From Blautia schinkii DSM 10518 (GTDB taxonomy: Bacteria; Bacillota; Clostridia; Lachnospirales; Lachnospiraceae): a stretch of DNA of 64,000 nt. The stretch spans positions 47,106-111,105 of the forward strand of contig JNKJ01000024.1 of assembly GCA_000702025.1 (NCBI GenBank), read 5' to 3'. Shown in pieces: positions 28,759 to 37,596 of the stretch. A program made the position numbers and the translations under genes. Under the pieces are notes generated by a model. The model did no database searches, was not told where the DNA came from, and saw only the letters and a program-made list of their open reading frames with translations. Position 1 is the first letter of the stretch. Each line of letters starts with the position of its first letter.

Positions 28759-30093
28759 TCACCCGGTCAGAAGCCTTATGCCCCAAGGCGGCACCAGATC
28801 CATTTTTGCTGATTCCTTCAGAAAAACGAACGCCGTCTCGTAATCGGGCTTACATCTTGGATAAATGCCGTCTCCGTCTGTAAAATAAATCAAAGCCTTG
28901 AGCCTGCGAAGCTCTTTTTTCTCCTTCAGCTCTTGAATATACCGGAATACCGGACGGAAATCCGTACCGCCCCGGCCCTGAATTTTAATATTTTTGCTGC
29001 AAGCCTTCCATTCCTCCTCAGAACGGATGACCATTACATCCTGCACATAACAGTCACATTGTATGAGGAAAACCTTCATTTTTTTGAAAAAGTTCTCTTT
29101 CGCACTGAGGATTTCATAAGTCTCAGACAGAAACTGCCGCACTGTTTCCGTGGAACAGGAGCCGGAGGTATCTATGGCGATCACCAGCTCCTCCAGCTTA
29201 TTTACCTCCTTATATTCCAGCGGCTCGATTAACGGCATATTCCCATAATGCTCCATACCATAATTGTAGAAAATGTAATCAAAGCTTTCGCTGTCAAGCT
29301 CCACCTCTTCCCTTGGCGCGGCAAACTGCTTGAGAAATTTACGGTAATCATACTTACTTTTTCCAAGCTTTCCAGCCGCTTCTTGGACAGCGCCTTTCTT
29401 TGTCCCTGCCCTCTGCTTCTGCTCCTGCTTATTCTGTCCGGTGTACGCGAGGATCCGCTCCCATTTCTGCTTCGTTTTCGCAGCTTTTCCCTGCTCGTGG
29501 CTGCGTTTCCAAAAACTATGGTCATCAAAGACAAACGCCGCTTCCATCTCTTCCATAGAATAAGGAAAAACATCTTTCTTAAGCATACTATAAATCATTT
29601 CCGCCGAACCTGTGTTTCCGGCCATACGCTGAAAGCACTCCTCTCGCACAGAGTTAAGCTCACAACTTGACACGGGGCTTGACTCAGAGCTTGACGCGGG
29701 AATTGACACGGAGTTTGCATCAAGCGCCAGTCTTCCTACATTCTCGCGCTCTATCACCAGCTCCACTGCTATATCACAGGCCAGATTCCACCATCTTTCC
29801 TCATATTCGCTCTCGCGAAAAAGATGGAGGTACACACAGTGGAGCAGCATATGCAGATACCCCCTGCATACAGCCCACGGATTTTCCGCATAAGCGCGCA
29901 GCAAATATTCCGGTGAGAAATAAAAGAAATTCCCCTCCGTACCCATACGTCCGGTTTCCCGGGAGGCACATCCGGTCACACTTGCAAATGCCCCGTCCAG
30001 GTACGGAAAATACCCGTACAGCTCATTGCGGCAGTTATGCAGGATACGTATTCCAAGTTCCGCCTGCCTATTATATAATTCATCCCCTGCCAT
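28759..30093 (-). CDS. VWA-domain protein, putative metallopeptidase-like N-terminus
   Basis: A 444-residue protein. The N-terminal half carries HMLLHCVYLHLF followed by CDIAVELVIE, as in the DUF2201-type putative metallopeptidase region. The C-terminal half is a von Willebrand A fold with metal-ion-dependent adhesion site DTSGSCS, GRGGTDF and FTDGDG. A charged Lys/Gln-rich linker separates them. It is the natural partner of the AAA+ ATPase that follows. ATG at 30093 chosen with GGAAG upstream; a GTG four codons earlier is possible. Confidence 0.85.
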   Translation of the reverse strand: MAGDELYNRQAELGIRILHNCRNELYGYFPYLDGAFASVTGCASRETGRMGTEGNFFYFSPEYLLRAYAENPWAVCRGYLHMLLHCVYLHLFRESEYEERWWNLACDIAVELVIERENVGRLALDANSVSIPASSSESSPVSSCELNSVREECFQRMAGNTGSAEMIYSMLKKDVFPYSMEEMEAAFVFDDHSFWKRSHEQGKAAKTKQKWERILAYTGQNKQEQKQRAGTKKGAVQEAAGKLGKSKYDYRKFLKQFAAPREEVELDSESFDYIFYNYGMEHYGNMPLIEPLEYKEVNKLEELVIAIDTSGSCSTETVRQFLSETYEILSAKENFFKKMKVFLIQCDCYVQDVMVIRSEEEWKACSKNIKIQGRGGTDFRPVFRYIQELKEKKELRRLKALIYFTDGDGIYPRCKPDYETAFVFLKESAKMDLVPPWGIRLLTG

Positions 30094-30205
30094 GCTTACT
30101 TCCACACCTTTCTATCCACTGCTGCTCTAAATCTCTTCCAGTTACATTCCGGTTATGTTCTCATTACGTTCCGGTTCCAGTTCCGGTCCCACTTCCAGCC
30201 TACTT

Positions 30206-30637
30206 TCACAAGGTGAAATCCCTGTCTCGAAAACCATATTTCTCATTTTTCAAGTGCATAAGCCACATCAGCACCGCGGGTCGGTTATGTTCACGCGCCC
30301 TGCAGATAAAGCTTTCTAGCTCACGCTCATGAAACCATCCCATCTGCTCCAGCTTTTCGATTTTTTCCACATCATCCTGCTCGATAAGATGCTCCACGGC
30401 GGGTCTGATACGTTGTTTAAGATACCGGCCATATTCCCCTCGCTCAGAATCCTCCACACCCTCCTCAAGGAAAAATCCCCGGAGCGCAACTGCCAGCCGT
30501 ACAGGCTCTTGCCCTGTCTCTTTAAACTTCGAGAATAACTTCCGAGCCTCAGACGCCCGCTCCTCCCTCAGTGCCCGAAGCTCTAGGGCCCGCGCTACCA
30601 CACCCACATCCTCTTCAAACCTCATGTCCTCTTCCAT
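30206..30637 (-). CDS. Small helical protein of the AAA+/VWA operon
   Basis: A 143-residue highly charged helical protein (for example ALELRALREERASEARKLF) ending with a repeat-like segment (LEQMGWFHERELESFICRA, then NRPAVLMWLMHLK). No known domain recognised. It lies upstream of the VWA and AAA+ genes on the same strand, so it is probably a third component or adaptor. The start at the second of two possible ATGs (GGAG 7-8 bases upstream) is preferred. Confidence 0.7.
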   Translation of the reverse strand: MEEDMRFEEDVGVVARALELRALREERASEARKLFSKFKETGQEPVRLAVALRGFFLEEGVEDSERGEYGRYLKQRIRPAVEHLIEQDDVEKIEKLEQMGWFHERELESFICRAREHNRPAVLMWLMHLKNEKYGFRDRDFTL

Positions 30638-30759
30638 AATCCGTCTCCGCTTCCTATTCATCCAAGTTCGAATCTCATCTTCCCCTAATATACCACATTT
30701 CATCCGCCCGTTGAAGATATTACATTTACACAAAATAATCCCACATTTTTACAACATTA

Positions 30760-30768
30760 TGATATAAT
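30760..30768 (+). promoter_or_regulatory. Extended -10 promoter for the phosphofructokinase gene
   Basis: TGATATAAT gives a perfect -10 box preceded by the TGn extension. No good -35 box is seen at the right distance, consistent with extended -10 promoters. Confidence 0.6.
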
Positions 30769-30803
30769 AAGCCTAAACGAAAATAATCTGAGGAGGTATT
30801 TTT

Positions 30804-32036
30804 ATGGAAAAAAAGAACTTGATTGTAGGCCAGTCCGGGGGACCGACCGCAGTCATTAACAGCAGTCTCTACGGCGTGGTTTCAGAGGGGCTTAACCACC
30901 CGGAAGAGATTGGACATGTGTATGGCATGGTAAACGGTATTGAGGGATTTTTAAACGACACGATTCTGGATTTCCAGGAAGCATTGCCCGGAGAAAAACT
31001 GGAATATCTGAAGAACACCCCCGGCGCTTATCTTGGTTCCTGCCGCTACAAGCTGCCGGAATCGCTGGAAGATCCTGTATATCCAAAATTATTTAAAAAA
31101 TTCGAAGAAATGAACATTGGCTGGTTCTTCTACATCGGCGGAAACGACTCCATGGACACTGTGAGCAAGCTTTCCCGCTATGCAGCACAGACCGGCAGTG
31201 AGATTCGCGTGATCGGAGAGCCTAAGACCATCGACAACGATCTCGTTCACACCGACCACACCCCAGGCTTCGGCAGCGCTGCCAAATATGTAGCCTCCAC
31301 TGTCCGTGAAATCATTCTCGACGCCAACGTATATGAGAAAAAATCCGTGACCATCATCGAGATCATGGGCCGTCACGCAGGCTGGCTCACCGCAGCAAGC
31401 GCACTGGCGCGCAAATATCCGGGTGACAATCCGCTGTTAATTTACCTTCCGGAGACTGCCTTTGATGTGGAAGATTTCCTTGCCAGAGTGGAGAAAGCAT
31501 TTGAGAAAAACTGTAACGTAGTCGTTTGTGTATCCGAGGGCATCCATGATGAGAAAGGTACCTTCATCTGCGAATACGATAACTCCGTTGGCACAGACAG
31601 CTTTGGACATAAGATGCTGGCCGGATGCGGCAAGTATCTGGAGAATCTTGTACGTCAGCGCTTTGGCGTAAAGGCCCGCTCCGTAGAATTCAACGTAAGC
31701 CAGCGCTGTTCCGCCTCTATGCTATCCGCCACAGACCAGCAAGAGGCAGTGACCGCAGGTGTCTTCGGTGTACAGGCAGCATTAAAAGGCGAAACCGGAA
31801 AGATGGTATCCTTTGTTCGTAAGGAAACCGCTGACGGCAGCTACCACATGGAATGTGGCCTGGAGGATGTAAACGATATCTGTAACGCCGAAAAGACAGT
31901 TCCTATGGAATGGATCTGCAGCGGCGGCACAGATGTAACCAAGGATTTTATCCGCTACGCCCGCCCGCTGATCCGGGGCCATGTGAACGTGCCCCTGGGA
32001 GAAGACGGACTTCCGGTATTTGTCTATCGTAAATAA
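30804..32036 (+). CDS. pfp: PPi-type 6-phosphofructokinase
   Basis: A 410-residue glycolytic enzyme converting fructose 6-phosphate to fructose 1,6-bisphosphate. The phosphoryl-donor site reads GGNDSMDT and PKTIDNDL; the Asp in the first and the Lys in the second are the residues that mark pyrophosphate rather than ATP use in this superfamily. The sugar-phosphate site MGRHAGWL is present. GAGGAGGT precedes the ATG, and a terminator follows. Monocistronic. Donor preference is inferred from these residues. Confidence 0.9.
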   Translation: MEKKNLIVGQSGGPTAVINSSLYGVVSEGLNHPEEIGHVYGMVNGIEGFLNDTILDFQEALPGEKLEYLKNTPGAYLGSCRYKLPESLEDPVYPKLFKKFEEMNIGWFFYIGGNDSMDTVSKLSRYAAQTGSEIRVIGEPKTIDNDLVHTDHTPGFGSAAKYVASTVREIILDANVYEKKSVTIIEIMGRHAGWLTAASALARKYPGDNPLLIYLPETAFDVEDFLARVEKAFEKNCNVVVCVSEGIHDEKGTFICEYDNSVGTDSFGHKMLAGCGKYLENLVRQRFGVKARSVEFNVSQRCSASMLSATDQQEAVTAGVFGVQAALKGETGKMVSFVRKETADGSYHMECGLEDVNDICNAEKTVPMEWICSGGTDVTKDFIRYARPLIRGHVNVPLGEDGLPVFVYRK

Positions 32037-32060
32037 CAAACGCAAAAATAAGTATATCAA

Positions 32061-32110
32061 GCAGGGCCCTGTACCGATATCTCCGTACAAGGCCCTGCAT
32101 GTTTATTTTT
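32061..32110 (+). terminator. Intrinsic terminator after pfp
   Basis: An interrupted palindrome GCAGGGCCctGTAC...GTACaaGGCCCTGC (32061-32074 with 32085-32098) is followed by a T-rich tail. Confidence 0.8.
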
Positions 32111-32220
32111 GTAATTATTTCTGTAATTATTTCTGTGATTATCTCTTTAACTATTTCTGTAACTTTTTTAACTTTTTCTGTGACTTTTTTAACTTTTTCT
32201 ATGACTATTTTTTTGATGAT
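32111..32220. repeat. Imperfect 12- and 21-bp tandem repeats
   Basis: Starting at 32111, units like GTAATTATTTCT repeat about four times, then units like GTAACTTTTTTAACTTTTTCT about twice. They lie just 3' of the permease stop. On the minus strand, in a frame shifted from the permease, they encode a Lys/Glu/Thr/Val/Ile heptad-like helix. Confidence 0.75.
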
Positions 32221-32228
32221 TTCTTCGC

Positions 32229-33638
32229 CTAGTTCTGTGCGTCCTTCACAAATTCCTTATGATCCTCTTCAAGCTTACTCTCAGCGTTTTTTTTAATCTG
32301 CGCCTCCTCTTTCTTTTCATCCCGGGACTTGGGCAAAATAATATTCAGGAGCACAGCAATGATCGTCGCCAGCACAACCGGAGATTTTCCGAAAATAGTG
32401 GTGACCCATGTCGGGAATGTAGCCAGCGCTGCTGTAGCCTGAGAAACACCCATACCCAGTGCTGCCGCCAGTCCGACGATAGAAGAGTTCCTGTAATCCA
32501 TCTCTGCAGATGCCACCAGCTTCATACCAGTCATGGCAATGGAAGCAAATACAGACACCGTAGCACCACCCAGCACACACTGAGGAATCGTAGTAAGCAC
32601 CGCAGAAAACTTCGGCACAATACCGGCCACTCCCAGAATCAATGCTGCCAGACCCAGCACCCAGCGGTTGATAACCTTTGTCGTGGTCACAATACCCACG
32701 TTCTGGCTGTATGTAGCTGTGGGCAGACCTCCGAAAAGAGCTCCTGCCACATTGGTAAGTCCATAAGCCACAATACCGCTCTGCAGCTCCTGATCCTTAG
32801 GCGTACGGTCCATCGCACCGATGGTAGTAGCCGAATAATCGCCGATGGCCTGAATCGAGTTGACTGCGAACAGAATGCCGATGGCCACACAGGAGGAAAT
32901 CTCAAAGTGTATACCAAAGTGCATAAACTGCGGAAGCTGGAACACTCCCGCCTGCCCCACGCTGGTGAAATCCACCATTCCAAAAGGAATAGAGAGCAGA
33001 TATCCCGCGATGATACCGATAAGAATGGACGCCAGCTTCCAGATTCCTTTGCCGAAATGATTCAGCGCGGTCACTACTGCCAGGGTAAAAAATGCCACAA
33101 GCCAGTTCTGCCAAGCGCCATAGCTCTCGCTGCCCACTCCTCCGGCCATATAGTTGATTGCCGTTGGATACAGGGACAGACCAATAGTAAATACAACGGT
33201 TCCGGTAATCAGCGGTGGAAAAAATACCCGGATCTGGCGAACCAGAAGCCCCATCACAACAGCCACCACGCCGCCTACAATCTGGGCACCGAGGATTGTA
33301 GCAATCCCGTATCCCTCCGCAATTGCCTGCATACTTGGCACATAGGCAAAGCTCACACCCATAATCATGGGCAGGCCTGAGCCAATGGGAAAAGCAAACC
33401 GTTTCCCTCCGATGGGAAAAAGCTGGATAATCGTGGACACCGCCGCCACTACCAGCGCAGCCTGGATGAGAATTACCTGGTCCTTGCTGCTCAATCCCCC
33501 GCCGCCCACAGCTCCGGCCACGATGATCGCCGGGGTTACACAGCCCACGATCATTGCCACCACATGCTGAAGTGCCAGCGGCAGCGCTTCACCTAACCGG
33601 GGAATTCCATCCAGTTCAAAAATACTACCTCTTTTCAT
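32229..33638 (-). CDS. NCS2-family xanthine/uracil-type permease
   Basis: A 469-residue membrane transporter with about 12-14 helices. NCS2 landmarks are ALQHVVAM in helix 1, the polar AIGDYSA segment in helix 8 and the signature-like ATYSQNVGIVTTTK in helix 10; these fit purine (xanthine/guanine) proton symporters. The C-terminus is a charged cytoplasmic tail (KKEEAQIKKNAESKLEED). GGGAGG is upstream of the ATG. No purine riboswitch is seen in the leader. Single-gene transcript from the promoter at 33706-33734. Confidence 0.9.
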   Translation of the reverse strand: MKRGSIFELDGIPRLGEALPLALQHVVAMIVGCVTPAIIVAGAVGGGGLSSKDQVILIQAALVVAAVSTIIQLFPIGGKRFAFPIGSGLPMIMGVSFAYVPSMQAIAEGYGIATILGAQIVGGVVAVVMGLLVRQIRVFFPPLITGTVVFTIGLSLYPTAINYMAGGVGSESYGAWQNWLVAFFTLAVVTALNHFGKGIWKLASILIGIIAGYLLSIPFGMVDFTSVGQAGVFQLPQFMHFGIHFEISSCVAIGILFAVNSIQAIGDYSATTIGAMDRTPKDQELQSGIVAYGLTNVAGALFGGLPTATYSQNVGIVTTTKVINRWVLGLAALILGVAGIVPKFSAVLTTIPQCVLGGATVSVFASIAMTGMKLVASAEMDYRNSSIVGLAAALGMGVSQATAALATFPTWVTTIFGKSPVVLATIIAVLLNIILPKSRDEKKEEAQIKKNAESKLEEDHKEFVKDAQN

Positions 33639-33705
33639 GATTACCTCCCAATCATTCTGAAACAGTCCAGATACTCCGAACTGCTGCATCATTCTTTCTT
33701 CTAAC

Positions 33706-33734
33706 AGTATAACAAATTAGGAGGCCAAAAACAA
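33706..33734 (-). promoter_or_regulatory. Promoter of the NCS2 permease gene
   Basis: On the minus strand, TTGTTT (33729-33734) and TATACT (33706-33711) are 17 bp apart. Just upstream, an inverted repeat AATTAGG-tat-CCT spans about 33732-33745 and could be an operator. Confidence 0.62.
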
Positions 33735-33800
33735 TTAGGTATCCTAAAAATTTTTGTCTAAAACATTCACAAGAATTCATCGTGACTTTTGGTCAATATT

Positions 33801-35180
33801 TCAGGTAAGCAATTCAAAGGTATGATACAGATCAAGCCTTCCATATCCCCATTCAGGGTTTGGATACTGCATATTTTCCTCTCTCCGAGCACCCCTCTGC
33901 AGATAAAACTTCACACTGTTCCCAGAGAAATACGGTTCATTTCCCCTGATAACCGCCCACTCGAAGAGGAGCGCAGCCACCCCCGCTGTTTGTGCCGCGG
34001 CGAGACTGGTACCCGACGCACTGCCGAATTCACCGTTTAACAGAGGTACCTTTATATCTACTCCCGGCGCTGCAAACTGCGGCGTAATAATCCCATTTGG
34101 CGCAAATCCACGGCCAGCCCTGAGATAGAGACTGTTATCCCTGTACTGGTACGCAGTCACCGTAATACTGTCTATGGAATTTCCAGGTGAAGTTATGGTA
34201 TTGTAGGGCGAAGATTCCAGAAAATACGTGTCCTCAGAAATCAAGCCCTCCACAGGCAGCCACATATGGAAATCCGCTGTCTGATTATCTCTGCTGCTGA
34301 CTAAAATCTTCCATATGCCCGCCGCAGGATGAAGAAAGCGGAAATATACAAGTGTATTCCCTGTCTGCCGTTCTATAGATACATAATTCACCATAACTTT
34401 TGTCTCTACAAACACAAAAGAAAGCTCCTGGGTCCCCGCCCCCAGCGAATTGCTCACATTAAGAGTTTCTCCTGTAGGTGCCTGTATGGATATATTAAAG
34501 AATCCAGGCGGCTGTCCCCAGAATTCCAAATTAAAACCAGGCTCATTCTCACCGATTCGGAGCTCCGCAATAGACAAATTGTTTGGCGAAGACAGACTTC
34601 CTACAAAATGATGCTGTGCGCTGCCCTCATTTCCCGCTGCAACAGAGATAGATATCTGTGAAAATCCTGCCGAATAGTCTACATATTGACTCAACGGACT
34701 GTCTCCCTGGTGAGCGCCCTGGCTGCTTCCGATGCCCAGACAGATAGAAAGCGGCATCTTCAGTTGTTGTGCGGCTTTCATTGCATATGAAATAGCCATC
34801 ATCACATCATTTTCCTGGACCACCTCCACATTAGGCGGAAACTGGTAAAAGTCACGCAGATACATTTTTGCCTGTTTCAATTTTACCACGATCAAAGTGG
34901 CGTCCGGCGCTGCTCCGGAAAAATTCTCACGGGGGGCCATGCCTCCGGCAGCCACACCGGCCAAGGCTGTTCCATGCCCATTTGTATCTGTGGAAGGCAC
35001 GACGTCCAACGGTTCATCCGATGCCAGCGCCCTGTCTATGTCCTCCTTGGTGAATACTCTGCCATAAGGCACGGGTTCCGCAGCATCACCCACAAGGCTC
35101 TGATCCCACAGCCAGGCAATACGGCTACCATTCTCATCCCGGAATAGTGGATTGCGGTAGTCGATTCCCGACTTTGTCAA
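33801..35180 (-). pseudogene. 5'-truncated subtilisin-like serine protease (S8)
   Basis: A 459-codon frame with clear S8 protease sequence but no proper beginning. The charge-relay His (NGHGTALAGVAAG) and Ser (SASGTSLAAAQTAG) are present. The frame opens at KSGIDYRNPLF, where intact relatives have the DSGID/DTGID catalytic Asp, and sequence immediately upstream is unrelated. The N-terminal segment including that Asp is therefore missing. The inserted domain between His and Ser and the C-terminal part look intact. The break falls at the edge of the accessory region, so insertion or deletion there likely destroyed the gene. A TTG could initiate translation, but the product would lack the triad Asp. 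Confidence 0.8.
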
Positions 35181-35329
35181 TGCTCTGTGGTGAAGTTTTC
35201 CACCTATTTTTCATACTAACCAGAAAAACCCATCTTTTTTAACCATTTTGGGGTGTATGCTGTTATGTTACTGCTAGTATTTTTGCTGCGAGATGTTACT
35301 TAACTGCACGCAATACGGATATCGTGGGT

Positions 35330-36979
35330 TCAAAAATCATCCTCCATGCTCTGAATAGATGGATGTTTGAGGACTTCTATTTTACAGCTATGCTTTTTAG
35401 TCGCTTTATCATAACTGATTCCTACAGCGAGAATTCTGCCGGTATATTGCGGTTTCATACCAAGTTTACCGGCAAATCGCAGCGCATAATTCTTATTCCT
35501 TATTTGAAGAATCGCATCGTCTGCAGAAGCATTGACTTTCAACTCCAGTATAATGCAGTCTTCATTCATATCTGCTATCGGATAAAAAATGAAATCCACA
35601 AATCCAACCCCTGCCTTATCTTCACGTTCCATTCGATAATAATCCCTGGCCGATAAATAGGCGAGTGTCACAATTGCAGCCAATTCGACTTCATGATTAT
35701 ACGAATAAATCGGGGTTTCAGTATTATGGACATATTCTAATATCTCTTCAACTGTTTTCGTATCTCCTGCCTTGGTCGCCCTTAACATGCGGTCAGATGT
35801 CCGGGCAATCTGGTACAAATAGCCCAACGAGCTTTCTTTACAGATCATATCAGCGAATTTATCAAGCAGTTCTTTGTTTGGTATTGTCACCTTTCCCTTT
35901 TCATAGCTGAGAAACCCATACACAACCATTGCCGAAAAAATTTCATCCTTCGTCTGCAGATTCATAGAAACTGCCGCGTATTCCTCGATTCTGGCAGGTA
36001 CGGCCTCACCGGCTATCATCACAGCCAAATCGTCTCTGACATCGGCCACATTTTTCTCAATATAATAAAAAATCTCATCGTAAGGCCCTGAACTGGTCCA
36101 ATAGCTGGCAAGATTGTTAAAACGGAGAGCCTGAACAACCGAACGTGGATTATATACATTCTCCCCATCTGCCGTATGATACCCATTGTACCATACTCTC
36201 AATCCTTCTCTGGAAATTGCAGGATTTTGTGTGATACTTATATACCGGGCATAAATTCTATCTACTTCTTCCTCAGTAAATCCAAAGTAACTGCTGAAAG
36301 CCGGTGATTTTGCCATAGTAAATTCGGTAAACATATTAAGCTCCGAACCGCTGGAATACTTTGCAATTGGCAAAATGCCCGTCATATAGGCCAACAGAAC
36401 ATACGGTCTGTCCTTCAAAAGATTTCTGAGAAAAAGCAGATAGTCCCTTTTCTCACTTTCACTCACAAAATCCTGATGAAATATAAAATCCCATTCATCC
36501 AAAACAAAAATATAACGCTGTGTATCGTCCCCTTCAAATATGTTTGAGAATATATCCCATACTGCCTCTTCCGTCTCTAAGTCCAGCTCAGGGTATGCTT
36601 TCACTAAATCACTTTTTAAGCGTCTTACAATACGGGCAATATATTGCCTATAAGACTTACATTCTTCGGGCATTTCATTAAAAGATATAGATATCACATG
36701 ATACTTGTTTCGATGTTTTTGATATTTTTCTGTTTTTGCAATTTCCAATCTGTCAAAGATATCTTTGCTATTCACGTCCTTATTAAAGAAAGCAGATATC
36801 ATATTTGCCATGATCGTCTTACCAAAGCGGCGCGGACGGGTAATGCAAATATAGCTGCTGCTCTCCTCCAATAAAAGGGAAAGGTCATAAAGCAGCATTG
36901 ATTTATCAACAAAATAAGGTTTTGCCGCCTCGGTTTTATATAAAGAATAGGGGGCTACAGCATTTAAATACATTCCCAT
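35330..36979 (-). CDS. AAA-ATPase-like / PD-(D/E)XK nuclease-like protein
   Basis: A 549-residue protein of a family abundant in gut Firmicutes and Bacteroidetes. The N-terminal AAA-ATPase-like domain has the P-loop RPRRFGKT (near 50-57) and a Walker B-type VLDEWDFIF. The C-terminal domain has a PD-(D/E)XK-type core: GFVDFIFYP, then IILELKVN. Function is not established; a nuclease-linked mobile or defence role is often suspected. ATG at 36979 chosen because relatives start MGMYLN; a GTG two codons earlier is nearer GAGGAG. Confidence 0.82.
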   Translation of the reverse strand: MGMYLNAVAPYSLYKTEAAKPYFVDKSMLLYDLSLLLEESSSYICITRPRRFGKTIMANMISAFFNKDVNSKDIFDRLEIAKTEKYQKHRNKYHVISISFNEMPEECKSYRQYIARIVRRLKSDLVKAYPELDLETEEAVWDIFSNIFEGDDTQRYIFVLDEWDFIFHQDFVSESEKRDYLLFLRNLLKDRPYVLLAYMTGILPIAKYSSGSELNMFTEFTMAKSPAFSSYFGFTEEEVDRIYARYISITQNPAISREGLRVWYNGYHTADGENVYNPRSVVQALRFNNLASYWTSSGPYDEIFYYIEKNVADVRDDLAVMIAGEAVPARIEEYAAVSMNLQTKDEIFSAMVVYGFLSYEKGKVTIPNKELLDKFADMICKESSLGYLYQIARTSDRMLRATKAGDTKTVEEILEYVHNTETPIYSYNHEVELAAIVTLAYLSARDYYRMEREDKAGVGFVDFIFYPIADMNEDCIILELKVNASADDAILQIRNKNYALRFAGKLGMKPQYTGRILAVGISYDKATKKHSCKIEVLKHPSIQSMEDDF

Positions 36980-37064
36980 TTGCACGATACTCCTCTCTGG
37001 GCATAAATTGCTTTGATTGACTCTGTATGTTTGCGTTTATCTTACTGTGAAGGAGGGATGGGTG

Positions 37065-37214
37065 TCAAAGAAGAGTTCCTTCGTAAATCAGACCTCCATT
37101 AAATCTCAATATGCTCCTCATCATACACAATGATTTTAAATCTGCTTTGGCTGTCTGGAGCCGATAGCACACAAGGTCTTTTTTCGTTCCGATATTCTCA
37201 TTAGGCTGCTCCAT
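37065..37214 (-). pseudogene. Truncated HEPN-domain toxin-like gene
   Basis: The frame begins 14 nt inside the end of the MNT gene, the usual MNT-HEPN overlap, and its first 28 residues (KDLVCYRLQTAKADLKS) look like the first helix of a HEPN protein, normally about 130 residues. It then runs, out of frame, into DNA nearly identical to the 3' end of the recombinase at 37597 and stops. The RNase active-site region is absent, so this is a broken toxin gene. Confidence 0.7.
37082..37137. repeat. Duplicate of recombinase 3'-end sequence
   Basis: 56 bp match 37625-37680 (inside the recombinase gene at 37597-39144) at 54 positions. The two copies are direct repeats flanking the MNT gene and HEPN stub. 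Confidence 0.9.
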
Positions 37215-37542
37215 ACAAAACCACTCCTTCTTTATTAATATTGGCATAAAACGGATAATTCACAACCCATTTTCTAAAATGTTGCTCACTCTTAGCGATA
37301 GGTTTTATATCAATACCATTATCCAAATTAAAATCATACGTCATGTAGGAAAGCTGTTGGCTATATTTTTTTAGTTCTAAATCAGACATATCCAACAATA
37401 TCATAATATCAACATCTGAATCAGAGCTAAAATCTCCTCTGGCATAGGAGCCATACAAAATCACCTTACGTAAGTGCTTACCATATATTTTCTTGATTTC
37501 TATAGTATACTGTTCAATTAAATTTTGCATTGTCTGCGGCAT
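37201..37542 (-). CDS. MNT-type nucleotidyltransferase, antitoxin-like
   Basis: A 113-residue minimal nucleotidyltransferase with GSYARGDFSSDSDVDIMIL (about 31-49), the polymerase-beta-like motif, and a later acidic residue in GIDIKPI. In MNT-HEPN modules such proteins neutralise the HEPN RNase by nucleotide transfer. GAGGAGG precedes the ATG. Its partner gene is truncated, so it is an orphan antitoxin here. Confidence 0.83.
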   Translation of the reverse strand: MPQTMQNLIEQYTIEIKKIYGKHLRKVILYGSYARGDFSSDSDVDIMILLDMSDLELKKYSQQLSYMTYDFNLDNGIDIKPIAKSEQHFRKWVVNYPFYANINKEGVVLYGAA

Positions 37543-37596
37543 ATCTACACCTCCTCACCGTCACAATAGCAAGCTTTGCTAATTATATTATACCCT

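Noticed and set aside
28109..28843. Plus-strand frame opposite the AAA+ gene
   Set aside because: Antisense to a recognisable AAA+ ATPase; no ribosome site or domain.
32259..33380. 373-codon plus-strand frame opposite the NCS2 permease
   Set aside because: Composition (His/Arg/Ser/Gln-rich, no domains) is that of an antisense shadow; the minus-strand frame is a clear transporter.
33639..33800. Possible purine riboswitch upstream of the NCS2 permease
   Set aside because: I looked for the conserved three-way-junction loops and a terminator and found only a promoter with a short palindrome.
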